A DNA stretch of 64,000 bases from DATLXU01 sp035575515 (GTDB lineage Bacteria > Acidobacteriota > Blastocatellia > UBA7656): NCBI GenBank assembly GCA_035575515.1, contig DATLXU010000062.1, positions 21,541-85,540 of the forward strand, read 5' to 3'. Numbering within the stretch: the stretch's first letter is position 1; every line of letters begins with the position of its first letter. Under the pieces are notes generated by a model. It worked only from the letters and a program-made list of their open reading frames with translations. It ran no database searches and was not told where the DNA came from. This document shows positions 35,438-44,645 of this stretch, piece by piece. A program made the translations under genes and the position numbers.

Positions 35438-36355
35438 ATGGATTTATTTCAGCTCGAAGTCTTCTTGACTGTTGCGCGCGAGGGGAGCTTTTCGCGCGCG
35501 GCAGAAAAACTCTATCGCACGCAGCCTGCGGTGAGCCAGGCTATAAGAAAGCTTGAGCGCGAAGTTGGCGAGCCGCTCTTTGATCGCTCATCGCGCGACG
35601 GGACGCTCACCGACGCTGGCCTGTTGCTTCAGGAGTACGCGCAGAAGCTCTTGAACCTCAGAGGCGAAGCGCACACGGCGCTCAAAGAGTTGCGCGAGAT
35701 GCACAAGGGCAAGCTCGCGGTTGCAGCGAACGAATTTACCTGCCTTTATCTGCTTCCGGCGCTTGCGGAGTTCAGGCGGCTCTACCCGATGATTAAAGTG
35801 ACGGTGCATCGCTCGCTTGCGAGCCGTATCCCGAATGAAGTCCTGAAGCATGGCGCGGAGCTTGGCGTGTTGTCGTTTAATCCCGAAGAGCCGCAGCTTC
35901 GCTCGATAGTCGTCTATCGCGACGAGTTGACCTTTGTAGTTCACCCGCGCCACCCGCTCGCGTCGGCCAAGCAGGTGAGCATACGCCAGCTTGGAGCCGA
36001 ATCGTTCGTCGCGCACAACGTGCCGTCGCCTTATCGCGCGAAAGTTCTTGAGGCGTTCAAGCGGCACAAAACGGCGCTCAACATGGATGTAGAGCTTCCG
36101 ACGATTGAGGCGATAAAGATGTTCGTATCGAACGGCAACGGGGTTGCGCTTGTTCCGGGCATCTGCGTTGAATCGGAAGTCGCGCGCGGCGAGCTTGTAT
36201 GCATTCCCGTGCGCGAGTTGAGAATCGAGCGCAAGCTGAGATTGGTCTATCGCAAGAACGCGAGCCTCTCGCACGCAGCGCGAGCATTCTTGAAAGTGGC
36301 CGAATCAATGGCCCGCGAGCGCAAGGGGAGATACAGCTATCAACGCGAGGGATAA
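35438..36355 (+). CDS. LysR-family transcriptional regulator
   Basis: 305-residue regulator with an N-terminal winged helix-turn-helix (residues 3-62, LEVFLTVAREGSFSRAAEKLYRTQPAVSQAIRKLE) and a LysR substrate-binding domain (about 90-295). It is divergent from leuA across a 158-bp promoter gap, the classic arrangement for a LysR protein controlling its neighbour and itself. The inducer is unknown; control of leuA is inferred from the arrangement only. A GAT/AGGTG site precedes ATG 35438. Confidence 0.92.
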   Translation: MDLFQLEVFLTVAREGSFSRAAEKLYRTQPAVSQAIRKLEREVGEPLFDRSSRDGTLTDAGLLLQEYAQKLLNLRGEAHTALKELREMHKGKLAVAANEFTCLYLLPALAEFRRLYPMIKVTVHRSLASRIPNEVLKHGAELGVLSFNPEEPQLRSIVVYRDELTFVVHPRHPLASAKQVSIRQLGAESFVAHNVPSPYRAKVLEAFKRHKTALNMDVELPTIEAIKMFVSNGNGVALVPGICVESEVARGELVCIPVRELRIERKLRLVYRKNASLSHAARAFLKVAESMARERKGRYSYQREG

Positions 36356-36381
36356 ACCGGCTGCTTCAATCGCGCGGACCT

Positions 36382-37074
36382 TCATTTTTCTGCAAGCAGC
36401 TTGTTAAGCTCGCTGATGCTTGCTGTTGCCAATGGCTCGTTCACCTCTTTGCCATAAAGCGCATCCACTACCGTGCAATAGATGCCGTGCAAAGCGCGCC
36501 CCGTATCATCCGTCGGAGCGAGCCGCGCATTGAGCTGAAGGCGGCTGAGGTCTGCAGCGACTCCGAGCGTGCGGCCATCGAGCGGCTCGAATTGAAAATA
36601 GATCACGCCGCAAAACGAAAGCGAGCCTGTGCTGTCTACTTCGGGCAGCGGCTTTGTCTTCGATTGCTCGTCTGTTTTCTTTGTTTCGACTCCGGCTGCT
36701 CCGCCCGCAAGTTGTTGCTGCCGGCCTGAAGTCGCTACGGCGCTTGCAGCCACTCCGCCGACCATCACCTGTCGGCGCACGGGCGCAGCGCCGATGCCGC
36801 CTTGAGTTGAGAGCAGCGTCGCGCGCACGCCTTCTTTTAAGCGAGCCTGCCCGCGCGCATCCGTGACAGTCAATCGCCCTGTTAACTCAAGCCTTCGCCC
36901 TGCGACGGCGGCGCGCGATGGCTCGTAGTTGAATTTATAGCTCGAGCCTGCAACGTCGAAGCCGCCTGCGAACGCGCGCTCTTTGAGCAAGCCCGCAATC
37001 GAATGTAGTCGCCGGTTGTTTGCTGTTGCGCTTTGTGTTGTCTTGCTCGATTTTTGTTTTGCTCTGCCGAACAT
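36382..37074 (-). CDS. Hypothetical protein upstream-partner of GMC oxidoreductase
   Basis: 230-residue protein of no family I recognise. It has no signal peptide. The N-terminal half has a beta-rich pattern (YKFNYEPSRAAVAGRRLELTGRLTV), the middle is a low-complexity Ala/Gly/Gln/Lys stretch (about 100-145), and the C-terminal half has SLSFCGVIYFQFEPLDGR and ADLSRLQLNARLAPTDDTGRALHGIYC. It is on the same strand as, and 52 bp after, the GMC oxidoreductase, so the two are probably cotranscribed; a link as a subunit is speculation. GAGGAAGAG precedes ATG 37074. Confidence 0.6.
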   Translation of the reverse strand: MFGRAKQKSSKTTQSATANNRRLHSIAGLLKERAFAGGFDVAGSSYKFNYEPSRAAVAGRRLELTGRLTVTDARGQARLKEGVRATLLSTQGGIGAAPVRRQVMVGGVAASAVATSGRQQQLAGGAAGVETKKTDEQSKTKPLPEVDSTGSLSFCGVIYFQFEPLDGRTLGVAADLSRLQLNARLAPTDDTGRALHGIYCTVVDALYGKEVNEPLATASISELNKLLAEK

Positions 37075-37088
37075 TGCTTCTCTTCCTC

Positions 37089-37117
37089 ATTGGAGATTCG
37101 GAATTTCGATCTCCAAT
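37089..37117. repeat. Hairpin in GMC-hypothetical gap
   Basis: ATTGGAGAT (37089-37097) and ATCTCCAAT (37109-37117) form a perfect 9-bp stem with an 11-nt loop. It lies between the two minus-strand genes and just ahead of the hypothetical gene's ribosome site. Similar ATTTC/GGATTT-type short hairpins occur at 44646 and 55473. Confidence 0.55.
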
Positions 37118-37126
37118 TTCAAATCG

Positions 37127-38836
37127 TTATAAGTTGCCGCGCTTGTACTCATCCGCAAGATACTCGCACGCGCGCATCGTCAGCGCGAGTATCGTAAGCG
37201 TAGGATTCTGATTAGCTGAGGTCACGAACGCCGCGCCGTCAATCACGAATAGATTCTTCACATCCCAGCTCTGATTGAATTTGTTCAGCACTGAAGTTTT
37301 CGGGTTGCTGCCCATCCGCGCTGTTCCAAGCTCGTGAATGATGCGGCCCGGCGCGGTCATCCTGCCGCCGGTCGTGACGACTTCAGCGCCCGCCGCGCGA
37401 AGTATCTCTTCGCTCGTTTCAGCCGCGTCGCGCGCCATCTCGCGCTCGTTGTCCGAATACTGAATATGAATCTTCAAGACCGGAATGCCCCACGCATCAA
37501 CGACTCCGTCGGGGTCAATCTCTGCGTAGTTCTCGAATCGCGGCAGCATCTCTGCCCGCACGGTCATGCTCACAGGCGATGTGTAGTAATGGCGAACTTT
37601 TTTCTTAAACTCCGAGCCGAAGCCCGCTGTCAGCGCGGGATTTTTTGCAAACGCGGGAAACATTCGCGCGCCTGAGCCGCACTCGAATCCGTAGCCGCGA
37701 ATGAATCGCGCCTGTTTAGTTTCTTTATTGATATTGCGAAAACGCGGGATCAGCAGGCCCGAAGTCTTACCGTCTTCGTTAACGGGGTCGCGCCCTGCGA
37801 GAATGTTGAAGTAGCCGCTCGCGCCGATGCCGCCAAAATGGTCCATTAAATAATGTCCAAGCACGCCCGACGAATTGCCAAGCCCGCGCGGATGCTGGCG
37901 CGATTTTGAATTAAGCAGTATGCGCGTTGATTCGAGCGTCGAAGCGGCAAGCACAACGACTTTGCCGAACTCTTCGCGCTCTTCGTGCGTGACGCGATCA
38001 ACTACGGCCACGCCCTTTGCCTTGCCCGTATTTGTGTCAACGATGATGTGACGGACTATCGAGTTGGGCTTGAGCGTCATGCGTCCGGTCGCCTGAGCAA
38101 CGGGCAAGGTTGAAGACAATGAATTGAACATAGCGCCCACGTCGCAGCCGTCGCCGCAGTTGCCGCAGTAATGACACTGAGCTCGCCCTTTCATGTGAGG
38201 CTTGGGCGGCGCGGTCAGCATCGCGAGCCGCATTGGGATTCCGCGACGACCAAGTTTTTCCGCGCCCTTGCGCAAGAGGTGCTCGCCGCAATTGAGCTTC
38301 ATCGGCGGAAGAAAATTCCCATCGGGCAGATGCGGCAATCCATCGCGGTTGCCTGATACGCCGATGAACTCTTCGGCGCGAGTGTAGTACGGCTCCATCT
38401 CGGCGTAAGAGACGGGCCAATCATCTCCGAACCCATCGTGGCTCGCCGCTTTGAAATCGAGATCGGAGAGGCGATAAGACATTCGGCCCCAGTGCAGGGT
38501 CTTTCCGCCGACTATGCGAGCGCGCACCCAGAGGAAAGGCTTGCCCGGCTCGGTCGTATAAGGATGCTCCGTGTCTTTGACGTAGAAGTGGCGGCTGAAC
38601 TCGCCCGCAGTGGTTTGCATCCACTGTTCCTGCTCGCGCCAGCCGGGCGGGCCGAACCCGCGATACATTGACTCGAACGGCCAGCGATGAGAACTGAGGT
38701 CGCGCTCAGGGTTGACGGGCGGGCCTGCATCAAGCACGAGCACTTCAAAGCCGCGCTCGGTCAGTTCCTTCGCGGCCATGCCACCCGATGCGCCAGACCC
38801 GATGATTATCGCGTCATAGGTTTTCTGCTTCGCCAC
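37127..38836 (-). CDS. GMC-family FAD oxidoreductase (sugar-oxidising type)
   Basis: 569-residue flavoprotein. The FAD Rossmann motif GSGASGGMAAKELTERGFEVLVLDAG is at the N-terminus. It has a Cys-rich segment CHYCGNCGDGC near residue 220, a VVVLAASTLESTRILLNS motif, and the C-terminal GMC motif with active-site HELGTARMG and NQNPTLT (catalytic His and Asn). It lacks a clear signal peptide. Such enzymes oxidise sugar hydroxyls, for example to 3-keto glycosides; the four closely spaced cysteines may bind iron-sulfur, but this is inferred from spacing. It is a paralogue of the gene at 40012. Confidence 0.88.
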   Translation of the reverse strand: MAKQKTYDAIIIGSGASGGMAAKELTERGFEVLVLDAGPPVNPERDLSSHRWPFESMYRGFGPPGWREQEQWMQTTAGEFSRHFYVKDTEHPYTTEPGKPFLWVRARIVGGKTLHWGRMSYRLSDLDFKAASHDGFGDDWPVSYAEMEPYYTRAEEFIGVSGNRDGLPHLPDGNFLPPMKLNCGEHLLRKGAEKLGRRGIPMRLAMLTAPPKPHMKGRAQCHYCGNCGDGCDVGAMFNSLSSTLPVAQATGRMTLKPNSIVRHIIVDTNTGKAKGVAVVDRVTHEEREEFGKVVVLAASTLESTRILLNSKSRQHPRGLGNSSGVLGHYLMDHFGGIGASGYFNILAGRDPVNEDGKTSGLLIPRFRNINKETKQARFIRGYGFECGSGARMFPAFAKNPALTAGFGSEFKKKVRHYYTSPVSMTVRAEMLPRFENYAEIDPDGVVDAWGIPVLKIHIQYSDNEREMARDAAETSEEILRAAGAEVVTTGGRMTAPGRIIHELGTARMGSNPKTSVLNKFNQSWDVKNLFVIDGAAFVTSANQNPTLTILALTMRACEYLADEYKRGNL

Positions 38837-38890
38837 GCTTTTCTCCTGTTGAAGTTAAGCTGAAAGACTGCGGGGCAGATTATGAAAAGG

Positions 38891-39050
38891 GAAAAGGCAA
38901 AAGGCAAGTGCGATGCGCAGGCGCGGCGAAGCGGCGGGCGATACAGATTATGCGTTTAGAGCGTGAGCGATGCGCGGCTGCGATTACCTGCCTTTTTCGC
39001 CGCGTCTTGGTGTCGGCGCGTCTCCGCGTCGCAATTGCCTTTTGCCTTTC
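38891..39050. repeat. Long inverted repeat with GGCAAAA heptamers
   Basis: The left arm begins GAAAAGGCAAAAGGCAAGTG (38891-38910) and continues into GC-rich GATGCGCAGGCGCGGCG. The right arm ends with the reverse complement GCAATTGCCTTTTGCCTTTC (39031-39050), and its inner part CGCCGCGTC... pairs with the GC-rich half. Arms are about 45-60 bp, imperfect. It fills most of the 282-bp gap between the divergent GMC and isomerase genes, so it may overlap their promoters. Confidence 0.75.
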
Positions 39051-39118
39051 GTTGTTCTATGATGCGCACATCCTTAACATCAACGCGGTGGAAATAACTG
39101 AAATCAAGAGAGGATTTT

Positions 39119-39973
39119 ATGATAAGTCATCTTACGCGCAGGCAATTCGGCGGCATTTTAATGGGAGCTGCTGCGGGGCTGCTGCCGCCGTCGAGTCAGA
39201 AAGTCAAACCGTCCGTCTTCGGCGGCATACAGGTCGGCGTGCAGAGTTACACGTTTCGCGCTTTCAACATTGACAGGATGATTGACGCGATGCGGATGGC
39301 AGGGCTGTCGAGCGTCGAGCTTTGGGACGGACACCTCAACCCGAAAAAGGCTTCGGAAGCCGATTTCAAGGCGGCGAAGAAAAAATTCGACGATGCCGGA
39401 ATCCATGTCAGCGCCTACTGCGTCAACTTTCCCCTTGATTCGGATGATGATTATCTTGATCGTGGATTCAACGGCGCGTTGCTTCTCGGAACAAACGTCA
39501 TGACCGCTTCGGTTAAAAAGCCGATAGTGCCGCGACTCGATCAGTGGTGCCAGAAGTACAAAATAAAACTCGGACTGCACAATCACTGGTTCGGCGAGAA
39601 GTGGTTCAAGGGCGACCGCTCGCAGGAGTTTGAAACGCCCGACGATTTCATGACCGCCCTCAAAAGCTCGTCTCAGTATTTGAGCATCAATCTGGACATA
39701 GGCCATTTTTATGCCGCTGGTTTCGATCCCGTCGCGTTCATACGCGAGCATCACAGCCGCATCGTCAGCCTGCACGTGAAAGACCGCGACAAAGATGCAG
39801 AGCACACGAACCGTCGCTTCGGCGAAGGAGCGACGCCGATTGCGGAAGTGATGAAGCTGCTCAAGCAGATCAAATTCAAGTACGCGGCGAACATCGAATA
39901 CGAAAACGAGCCTGAGAACCCGACCGACGGAGTGAAGCAGGCGGTAGATTACCTCAGGGGTGCGCTTTCGTAA
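39119..39973 (+). CDS. Sugar phosphate isomerase/epimerase-like, Tat-exported
   Basis: 284-residue TIM-barrel protein of the xylose isomerase-like/hydroxypyruvate isomerase family. The N-terminus has a twin-arginine signal (TRRQFGGILMGAAAGLL), so it is probably exported folded. Motifs include GVQSYTFRAFN, SVELWDGH, GLHNHWFGEKWF, LDIGHFYAAG, SLHVKDRDKDAE and ANIEYENEPENP, with the Glu, Asp and His ligands expected for a metal site. It lies 38 bp upstream of the second GMC gene and is probably in the same operon. Substrate is unknown; a keto-sugar is plausible. Confidence 0.82.
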   Translation: MISHLTRRQFGGILMGAAAGLLPPSSQKVKPSVFGGIQVGVQSYTFRAFNIDRMIDAMRMAGLSSVELWDGHLNPKKASEADFKAAKKKFDDAGIHVSAYCVNFPLDSDDDYLDRGFNGALLLGTNVMTASVKKPIVPRLDQWCQKYKIKLGLHNHWFGEKWFKGDRSQEFETPDDFMTALKSSSQYLSINLDIGHFYAAGFDPVAFIREHHSRIVSLHVKDRDKDAEHTNRRFGEGATPIAEVMKLLKQIKFKYAANIEYENEPENPTDGVKQAVDYLRGALS

Positions 39974-40011
39974 CGAAGCAGACGCTTCATCACAAACGTC
40001 AGCATTTCATT

Positions 40012-41712
40012 ATGGCAAAACAGGAAATCTACGACGCGATAATCGTAGGCTCGGGCGCTACGGGCGGGTGGGCCGCGAAGGATTTAACCGAAAAAGGGAT
40101 GCGCGTGATTGTGCTCGAAGCTGGCCGCAAGCTCGATCCCTTGAAAGACTTCAACGAGCACACATGGCCTTACGAAGTGAAGTATCGCGGCTCGATTCCA
40201 AGCAGCACACTTTACGGCAAGCGCCAGCCCGTTCAATCAAAATGCTACGCCTGCAACGAGTACGGCCACCAGTTTTTCGTTGACGACATTGACAACCCTT
40301 ATACAACTGCCGACGGCAAACCTTTCGATTGGATTCGTGGCCGACAGGTCGGAGGCCGCACGATAATGTGGGGCCGTCAAAGCTATCGCCTGTCGGATTA
40401 CGAACTGAAAGCTGCGAGCCGCGACGGCTACGGCGACGACTGGCCAATAAGCTATAAAGAGCTTGAGCCGTATTATGACCGCGTCGAGCAGTTCATCGGC
40501 GTGAGCGGTTCTTACGAAAATATACCGAACCTGCCCGACGGAAAATTTCTGCCCGCGATGAAGCTGACCTGCGGCGAGTGGGAATTAAAGCGAGCCGTCG
40601 AGCGACGCTGGAAAGATCGCCACGTCATCATCGGGCGCGCGGCGATTCTCACGAAGAATCACAACGGGCGCGCGGCGTGTCACTACTGCGGTCACTGCGA
40701 CAGAGGCTGCACGACCTATTCTTATTTCAGCAGTCCGGGCTCTACGCTTCCCGCTGCCGCAAAGACCGGACGGTTGACGCTGCGGCCAAACGCCGTCGCA
40801 AGCCACATCATCGTCGACACGAACACGGGCAAGGCGAAAGGCGTCGCCTTCATTGATCAGGTCACGAAGAAGGCTCACGAAGTGTTTGGCCGCGTCATCG
40901 TGCTGTGCGCTTCGACGATTGAATCAACCCGGTTATTGATGAACAGCGCAACAAGGCAGCACCCCGCGGGGCTTGGCAATTCATCGGGCGTGTTGGGCCA
41001 CTATTTGATGGATCATATTTTTCAAATCTCAGTCGGCGGGCTTGTGCCGTCGGTTGCGAATTATCCGTACAACTACGACGACGGGCGCGCGAACGGCATC
41101 TACATCCCAAAATTCAGAAACGTCAATGAGCGTCACCCGAAATTCATTCGCGGCTACGGCATTCAAGGCGGCGCGCAACGCGGGATGCTGCCCGCAACGG
41201 TTAGACAGATTCCCGGCTTCGGCTCCGAGTTCAAAAGGATGGTCCGCGACGCGCACTCGCCCGCGCCCTTCTGGATGGGCATCTGGGGCGAGATGCTCGC
41301 GCGAAAAGAGAATCGCGTGACGATCAATAAAGATGTGAAAGACGCGTGGGGCATTCCCGTCGCGCACATCGAATGCTCGCACGGAGATAATGAGAAAGCG
41401 ATGGCCGCCGACGGGCTTGAGTCGCTCAAAGAGATGGCGCACGAGGCGGGATTTGAAGTGACCTATGCGAGTCCGTTCCTCGCCTCGCCGGGCCTGTGCA
41501 TTCACGAAGTGGGGACCGCGCGAATGGGCGACGACCCGAAGACTTCCGTTCTGAATAAATTCAATCAAAGCTGGGACGTGAAGAATCTTTTCGTGACCGA
41601 CGGCGCGTGCTTCGTTTCGATTGGATGTCAGAACCCGACACTCACGATGATGGCGATAACGGCTCGCGCGTGCGACTACATCGTTGATCAGCACAAGAAA
41701 GGAAATCTTTGA
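40012..41712 (+). CDS. GMC-family FAD oxidoreductase, second copy
   Basis: 566-residue paralogue of the enzyme at 37127. FAD motif GSGATGGWAAKDLTEKGMRVIVLEAG; Cys-rich CHYCGHCDRGC near 223; ASTIESTRLLMNS; active-site HEVGTARMG and NPTLTMMAI. The C-terminal ends of both copies are nearly the same (SVLNKFNQSWDVKNLFVTDG). It is followed one base later by the DUF1080 gene, then an MFS transporter and the LLM oxidoreductase, all co-directional. This suggests a sugar or sugar-alcohol oxidation operon, with keto-glycosides as the likely product. Confidence 0.9.
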   Translation: MAKQEIYDAIIVGSGATGGWAAKDLTEKGMRVIVLEAGRKLDPLKDFNEHTWPYEVKYRGSIPSSTLYGKRQPVQSKCYACNEYGHQFFVDDIDNPYTTADGKPFDWIRGRQVGGRTIMWGRQSYRLSDYELKAASRDGYGDDWPISYKELEPYYDRVEQFIGVSGSYENIPNLPDGKFLPAMKLTCGEWELKRAVERRWKDRHVIIGRAAILTKNHNGRAACHYCGHCDRGCTTYSYFSSPGSTLPAAAKTGRLTLRPNAVASHIIVDTNTGKAKGVAFIDQVTKKAHEVFGRVIVLCASTIESTRLLMNSATRQHPAGLGNSSGVLGHYLMDHIFQISVGGLVPSVANYPYNYDDGRANGIYIPKFRNVNERHPKFIRGYGIQGGAQRGMLPATVRQIPGFGSEFKRMVRDAHSPAPFWMGIWGEMLARKENRVTINKDVKDAWGIPVAHIECSHGDNEKAMAADGLESLKEMAHEAGFEVTYASPFLASPGLCIHEVGTARMGDDPKTSVLNKFNQSWDVKNLFVTDGACFVSIGCQNPTLTMMAITARACDYIVDQHKKGNL

Positions 41713-41713
41713 G

Positions 41714-42346
41714 ATGGCAAGCGGAAAGTCGAAGCTAATCATCGCGGCCTTGCTCCCTTTTATCTTCATGGCCCAATGTGCGACTGCCTCGCCGCCGAAA
41801 GAGAAGAAAAGCGAACAATGGATTGAATTGTTCAACGGCAAAGACACGACGGGCTGGCGGATGGCGGGCAAAGGCAATTTCACTGTTGAAGACGGCGCAC
41901 TCGTCACGCACGGCGGGATGGGCTTGTTATGGTATGAGCAGAAGACATTTCGCGATTTTGTGCTTGAAGTTGAATGGAAGGTCAACAGCCAGTGCAACAA
42001 CTCTGGCATCTTCGTGCGCTTTCCTGAAAAGAGCGATGACCCATGGTATGCGGTCAACAACGGCTACGAGATTCAGATAGACGATTGCGACAAAAAGGGG
42101 CTGATGTTTCAGACGGGCGCAATCTACAGTTTTCATCCGTCGACTAAACTTGCGTCGAAGCCCGCGGGCCAGTGGAATCTTTATCGAATAACAGTTGCCG
42201 GGCAGCACTACACGGTTGAGTTGAATGGCGAGAAGGTGAATGAGTTCGATGGCGCGCGCGGGCGCGAGGGCTATATCGGATTGCAGAATCACGATCCGAC
42301 ATCGCTCGTCTCGTTCCGCCGCGTGAGCGTTACAGAGATCAAATAG
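41714..42346 (+). CDS. DUF1080 (3-keto-disaccharide hydrolase) secreted protein
   Basis: 210-residue protein with a signal peptide (about residues 1-27) and one DUF1080 domain (about 34-207): WIELFNGKDTTGWRMAG, FVLEVEWKVNSQCNNSGIFVRFP, YEIQIDD, PAGQWNLYRITVAGQ and a terminal GYIGLQNHD. The fold is a concanavalin-like jelly roll; members in Bacteroides and planctomycetes have been linked to hydrolysis of 3-keto glycosides. ATG 41714 starts one base after the GMC stop, with AAAGGAAA upstream, so translation is coupled. A keto-glycoside role is inference from family and context. Confidence 0.9.
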   Translation: MASGKSKLIIAALLPFIFMAQCATASPPKEKKSEQWIELFNGKDTTGWRMAGKGNFTVEDGALVTHGGMGLLWYEQKTFRDFVLEVEWKVNSQCNNSGIFVRFPEKSDDPWYAVNNGYEIQIDDCDKKGLMFQTGAIYSFHPSTKLASKPAGQWNLYRITVAGQHYTVELNGEKVNEFDGARGREGYIGLQNHDPTSLVSFRRVSVTEIK

Positions 42347-42367
42347 CAGGGTTAAGGAGAAAGAAGA

Positions 42368-43612
42368 ATGAACGCAAAGACCTACTGGCGATTGAGCTTG
42401 ATGATGTTTCTGGAGTTCTTCGTATGGGGCGCGTGGTTCGTCACGCTCGGAACCTACCTCGGCCAGATCGGATTTACCGGCAGCCAGGTCGGCTACGCAT
42501 ACTTGATGAACAACATTGCCGCAATCATCTCTCCATTCTTCGTCGGCATGATAGCCGACCGCTACTTCGCCTCGCAAAAAGTGATGGCTTTGCTTCACCT
42601 GATAGGCGGCGTCATTCTCTATTATTCAGCCAGCGTGACCGCAGTCGGGCCGCTCATCTTTGGCCTGTTGCTTTACAATCTCACTTACATGCCCACGATT
42701 GCGCTGGTCAACGCTATATCGTTTCGCCAGATGAAAAGTCCCGACGCAGAGTTTCCAAAGGTGCGCGTGTGGGGAACCATTGGCTGGATAGTTGCGGGTC
42801 TTTCGATTTCATTCATCCTGTCGAACTTTTTTACGGACGTCGAGAAGAGCGCGGTGCCGATGAAGATGGCCGCGATTGCTTCTATCGCGATGGGACTTTA
42901 TTCCTTCACGCTGCCGAACACGCCGCCGCAGAACGTCGGCAAGCGCGTAAGCGCAGGCGAGATTCTCGGAGCCAAAGCGATTGTGCTGCTCAGGGAAAGA
43001 GCGTTCTTTATTTTCGTTCTCTGCTCGCTGCTCATCTCGATTCCGCTGGCCTTCTATTATAACTTCACGAACCCTTTCCTTAACGATTTAGGCATGCAAG
43101 GCGCGGCGGCCAAACAGAGCATGGGGCAGATGTCGGAAGTCATCTTCATGGTTTTGATGCCGTTCTTCTTCGCGCGGCTCGGCGTGAAGAAGATGTTGCT
43201 CGCAGGGATGCTCGCGTGGGTTGCGCGCTACGCGCTGTTTGCCAGCGGCAATCTCGGCGCGATGGAGTGGATGCTTTATCTAGGCATCTTGCTGCACGGC
43301 GTGTGCTATGACTTCTTCTTCGTGACGGGTCAAATCTACGTTGATAAGAAGGCGCCGAAAGATATTCGCGCGAGCGCGCAAGGGTTCATCGCGCTGATAA
43401 CCTACGGCGTAGGCATCGGACTCGGTTCGATTCTTTCAGGCAAGGTCGTTGATGCGTTCACCGTAAACGGGGCAAAGGATTGGCGGACGATATGGTGGAT
43501 ACCCTGCGCGCTGGCGGCAGTGATCGCCTTGTTCTTTGCCGTGACATTCCGTGACCGCGCGGCAGACGAAGATGCCAAGATTGAAGCAAAAGCAGCAATA
43601 GAGGAGGCGTGA
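42368..43612 (+). CDS. MFS transporter, nucleoside:H+ symporter-like
   Basis: 414-residue integral membrane protein with about twelve predicted helices. N-terminal residues MFLEFFVWGAWFVTLGTYL are typical of the NHS/NupG-like subgroup. A long central loop separates the two six-helix halves. It lies between the DUF1080 gene and the LLM oxidoreductase, whose start overlaps its stop codon (TGATG). In this context it probably takes up the oxidised sugar or its product; nucleoside transport is the main alternative. Confidence 0.85.
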   Translation: MNAKTYWRLSLMMFLEFFVWGAWFVTLGTYLGQIGFTGSQVGYAYLMNNIAAIISPFFVGMIADRYFASQKVMALLHLIGGVILYYSASVTAVGPLIFGLLLYNLTYMPTIALVNAISFRQMKSPDAEFPKVRVWGTIGWIVAGLSISFILSNFFTDVEKSAVPMKMAAIASIAMGLYSFTLPNTPPQNVGKRVSAGEILGAKAIVLLRERAFFIFVLCSLLISIPLAFYYNFTNPFLNDLGMQGAAAKQSMGQMSEVIFMVLMPFFFARLGVKKMLLAGMLAWVARYALFASGNLGAMEWMLYLGILLHGVCYDFFFVTGQIYVDKKAPKDIRASAQGFIALITYGVGIGLGSILSGKVVDAFTVNGAKDWRTIWWIPCALAAVIALFFAVTFRDRAADEDAKIEAKAAIEEA

Positions 43613-44637
43613 TGCGACTCGGATTAAACTTCGGCTACTGGGGGGCAGGCGCGTCGGACAATGTGAGCGTTGCTCAAGAGGCCGAACGACTCGGCTATCA
43701 TTCGCTGTGGACGGCGGAGGCTTACGGGTCTGACGCAGTTTCTCCGCTCGTGTGGCTTGCCGCTAAAACTGAGCGCATCAACGTCGGCACGGCCATTATG
43801 CAGATGCCCGCGCGCACGCCCGTGATGACCGCGATGACTGCGGCGACAATTGATTTACTAACAGGCGGGCGATTTCTTTTAGGGCTTGGCGCATCAGGCC
43901 CGCAGGTGGTCGAAGGCTGGCACGGAGTCGTTTACGGCAAGCTGCTCACGCGCACGCGCGAGTACGTCGAGATTGTCAGAACCATTTTGAAGCGCGAGCA
44001 CCCGCTTGAGCATCACGGCGAGTATTACGACATTCCTGTTCAAGGCGGCACGGGACTTGGCAAGCCGCTCAAGCTGATAATTCACCCGCTGCGCCCTGAT
44101 CTTCCAATCTATCTCGCGGCGATTGGGCCGAAGAACGTCGCGCTCGCGGCAGAAATCGCTGACGGCTGGCTGCCTGTATTTTTCTCGCCGCGCCGCGTGA
44201 GCGTCTTTCGCCAGTCGCTCGAAGAAGGCTTCGCTCGCCGCAAAGACGGAAAGACAATAAATGATTTCGACATCGCGCCGACCGTTAGCATCGTTATGGG
44301 CACGGACGTTGCGGCGTGCCGTATGCAGGTGAAGCCGCACCTTGCGCTCTACATCGGAGGAATGGGCGCGCGGGGAAAGAATTTTTATAACGATCTGGCG
44401 TGTCGCTACGGCTACGAAGAAGCAGCAGCGCGTATTCAAGAGCTTTATCTTTCGGGCCGAAAGAATGAGGCGATTGCGGCGGTGCCGGACGAGCTTGTTG
44501 ATGAAGTAGCGCTGTGCGGCCCGCGCGAGCGCATTCGAGATATGCTCCCTGCGTGGCGCGAAGCGGGAGTGACTACGCTTATCTGCGCCGCAAGCGACAT
44601 CAGCGCTGTTCGCGCAATGGCCGAGCTTGTGAATTGA
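43612..44637 (+). CDS. LLM-class (F420/FMN-dependent) oxidoreductase
   Basis: 341-residue TIM-barrel protein of the luciferase-like monooxygenase/F420-dependent superfamily. N-terminal GLNFGYWGAGAS, then SLWTAEAYGSDAVSPL, INVGTAIMQMPARTPVMTAMTA, and RFLLGLGASGPQVVEGWHG match F420-dependent glucose-6-phosphate dehydrogenase/reductase-type members. F420 use is therefore possible but not proven by sequence; FMN is an alternative. The ATG overlaps the transporter's stop codon, and GAGGAGG is just upstream, so it is the last gene of this operon. Confidence 0.9.
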   Translation: MRLGLNFGYWGAGASDNVSVAQEAERLGYHSLWTAEAYGSDAVSPLVWLAAKTERINVGTAIMQMPARTPVMTAMTAATIDLLTGGRFLLGLGASGPQVVEGWHGVVYGKLLTRTREYVEIVRTILKREHPLEHHGEYYDIPVQGGTGLGKPLKLIIHPLRPDLPIYLAAIGPKNVALAAEIADGWLPVFFSPRRVSVFRQSLEEGFARRKDGKTINDFDIAPTVSIVMGTDVAACRMQVKPHLALYIGGMGARGKNFYNDLACRYGYEEAAARIQELYLSGRKNEAIAAVPDELVDEVALCGPRERIRDMLPAWREAGVTTLICAASDISAVRAMAELVN

Positions 44638-44645
44638 AATAGTAG

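Noticed and set aside
41029..42060. 343-codon minus-strand frame over the second GMC and DUF1080 genes
   Set aside because: Antisense to two well-supported genes and spans their junction.
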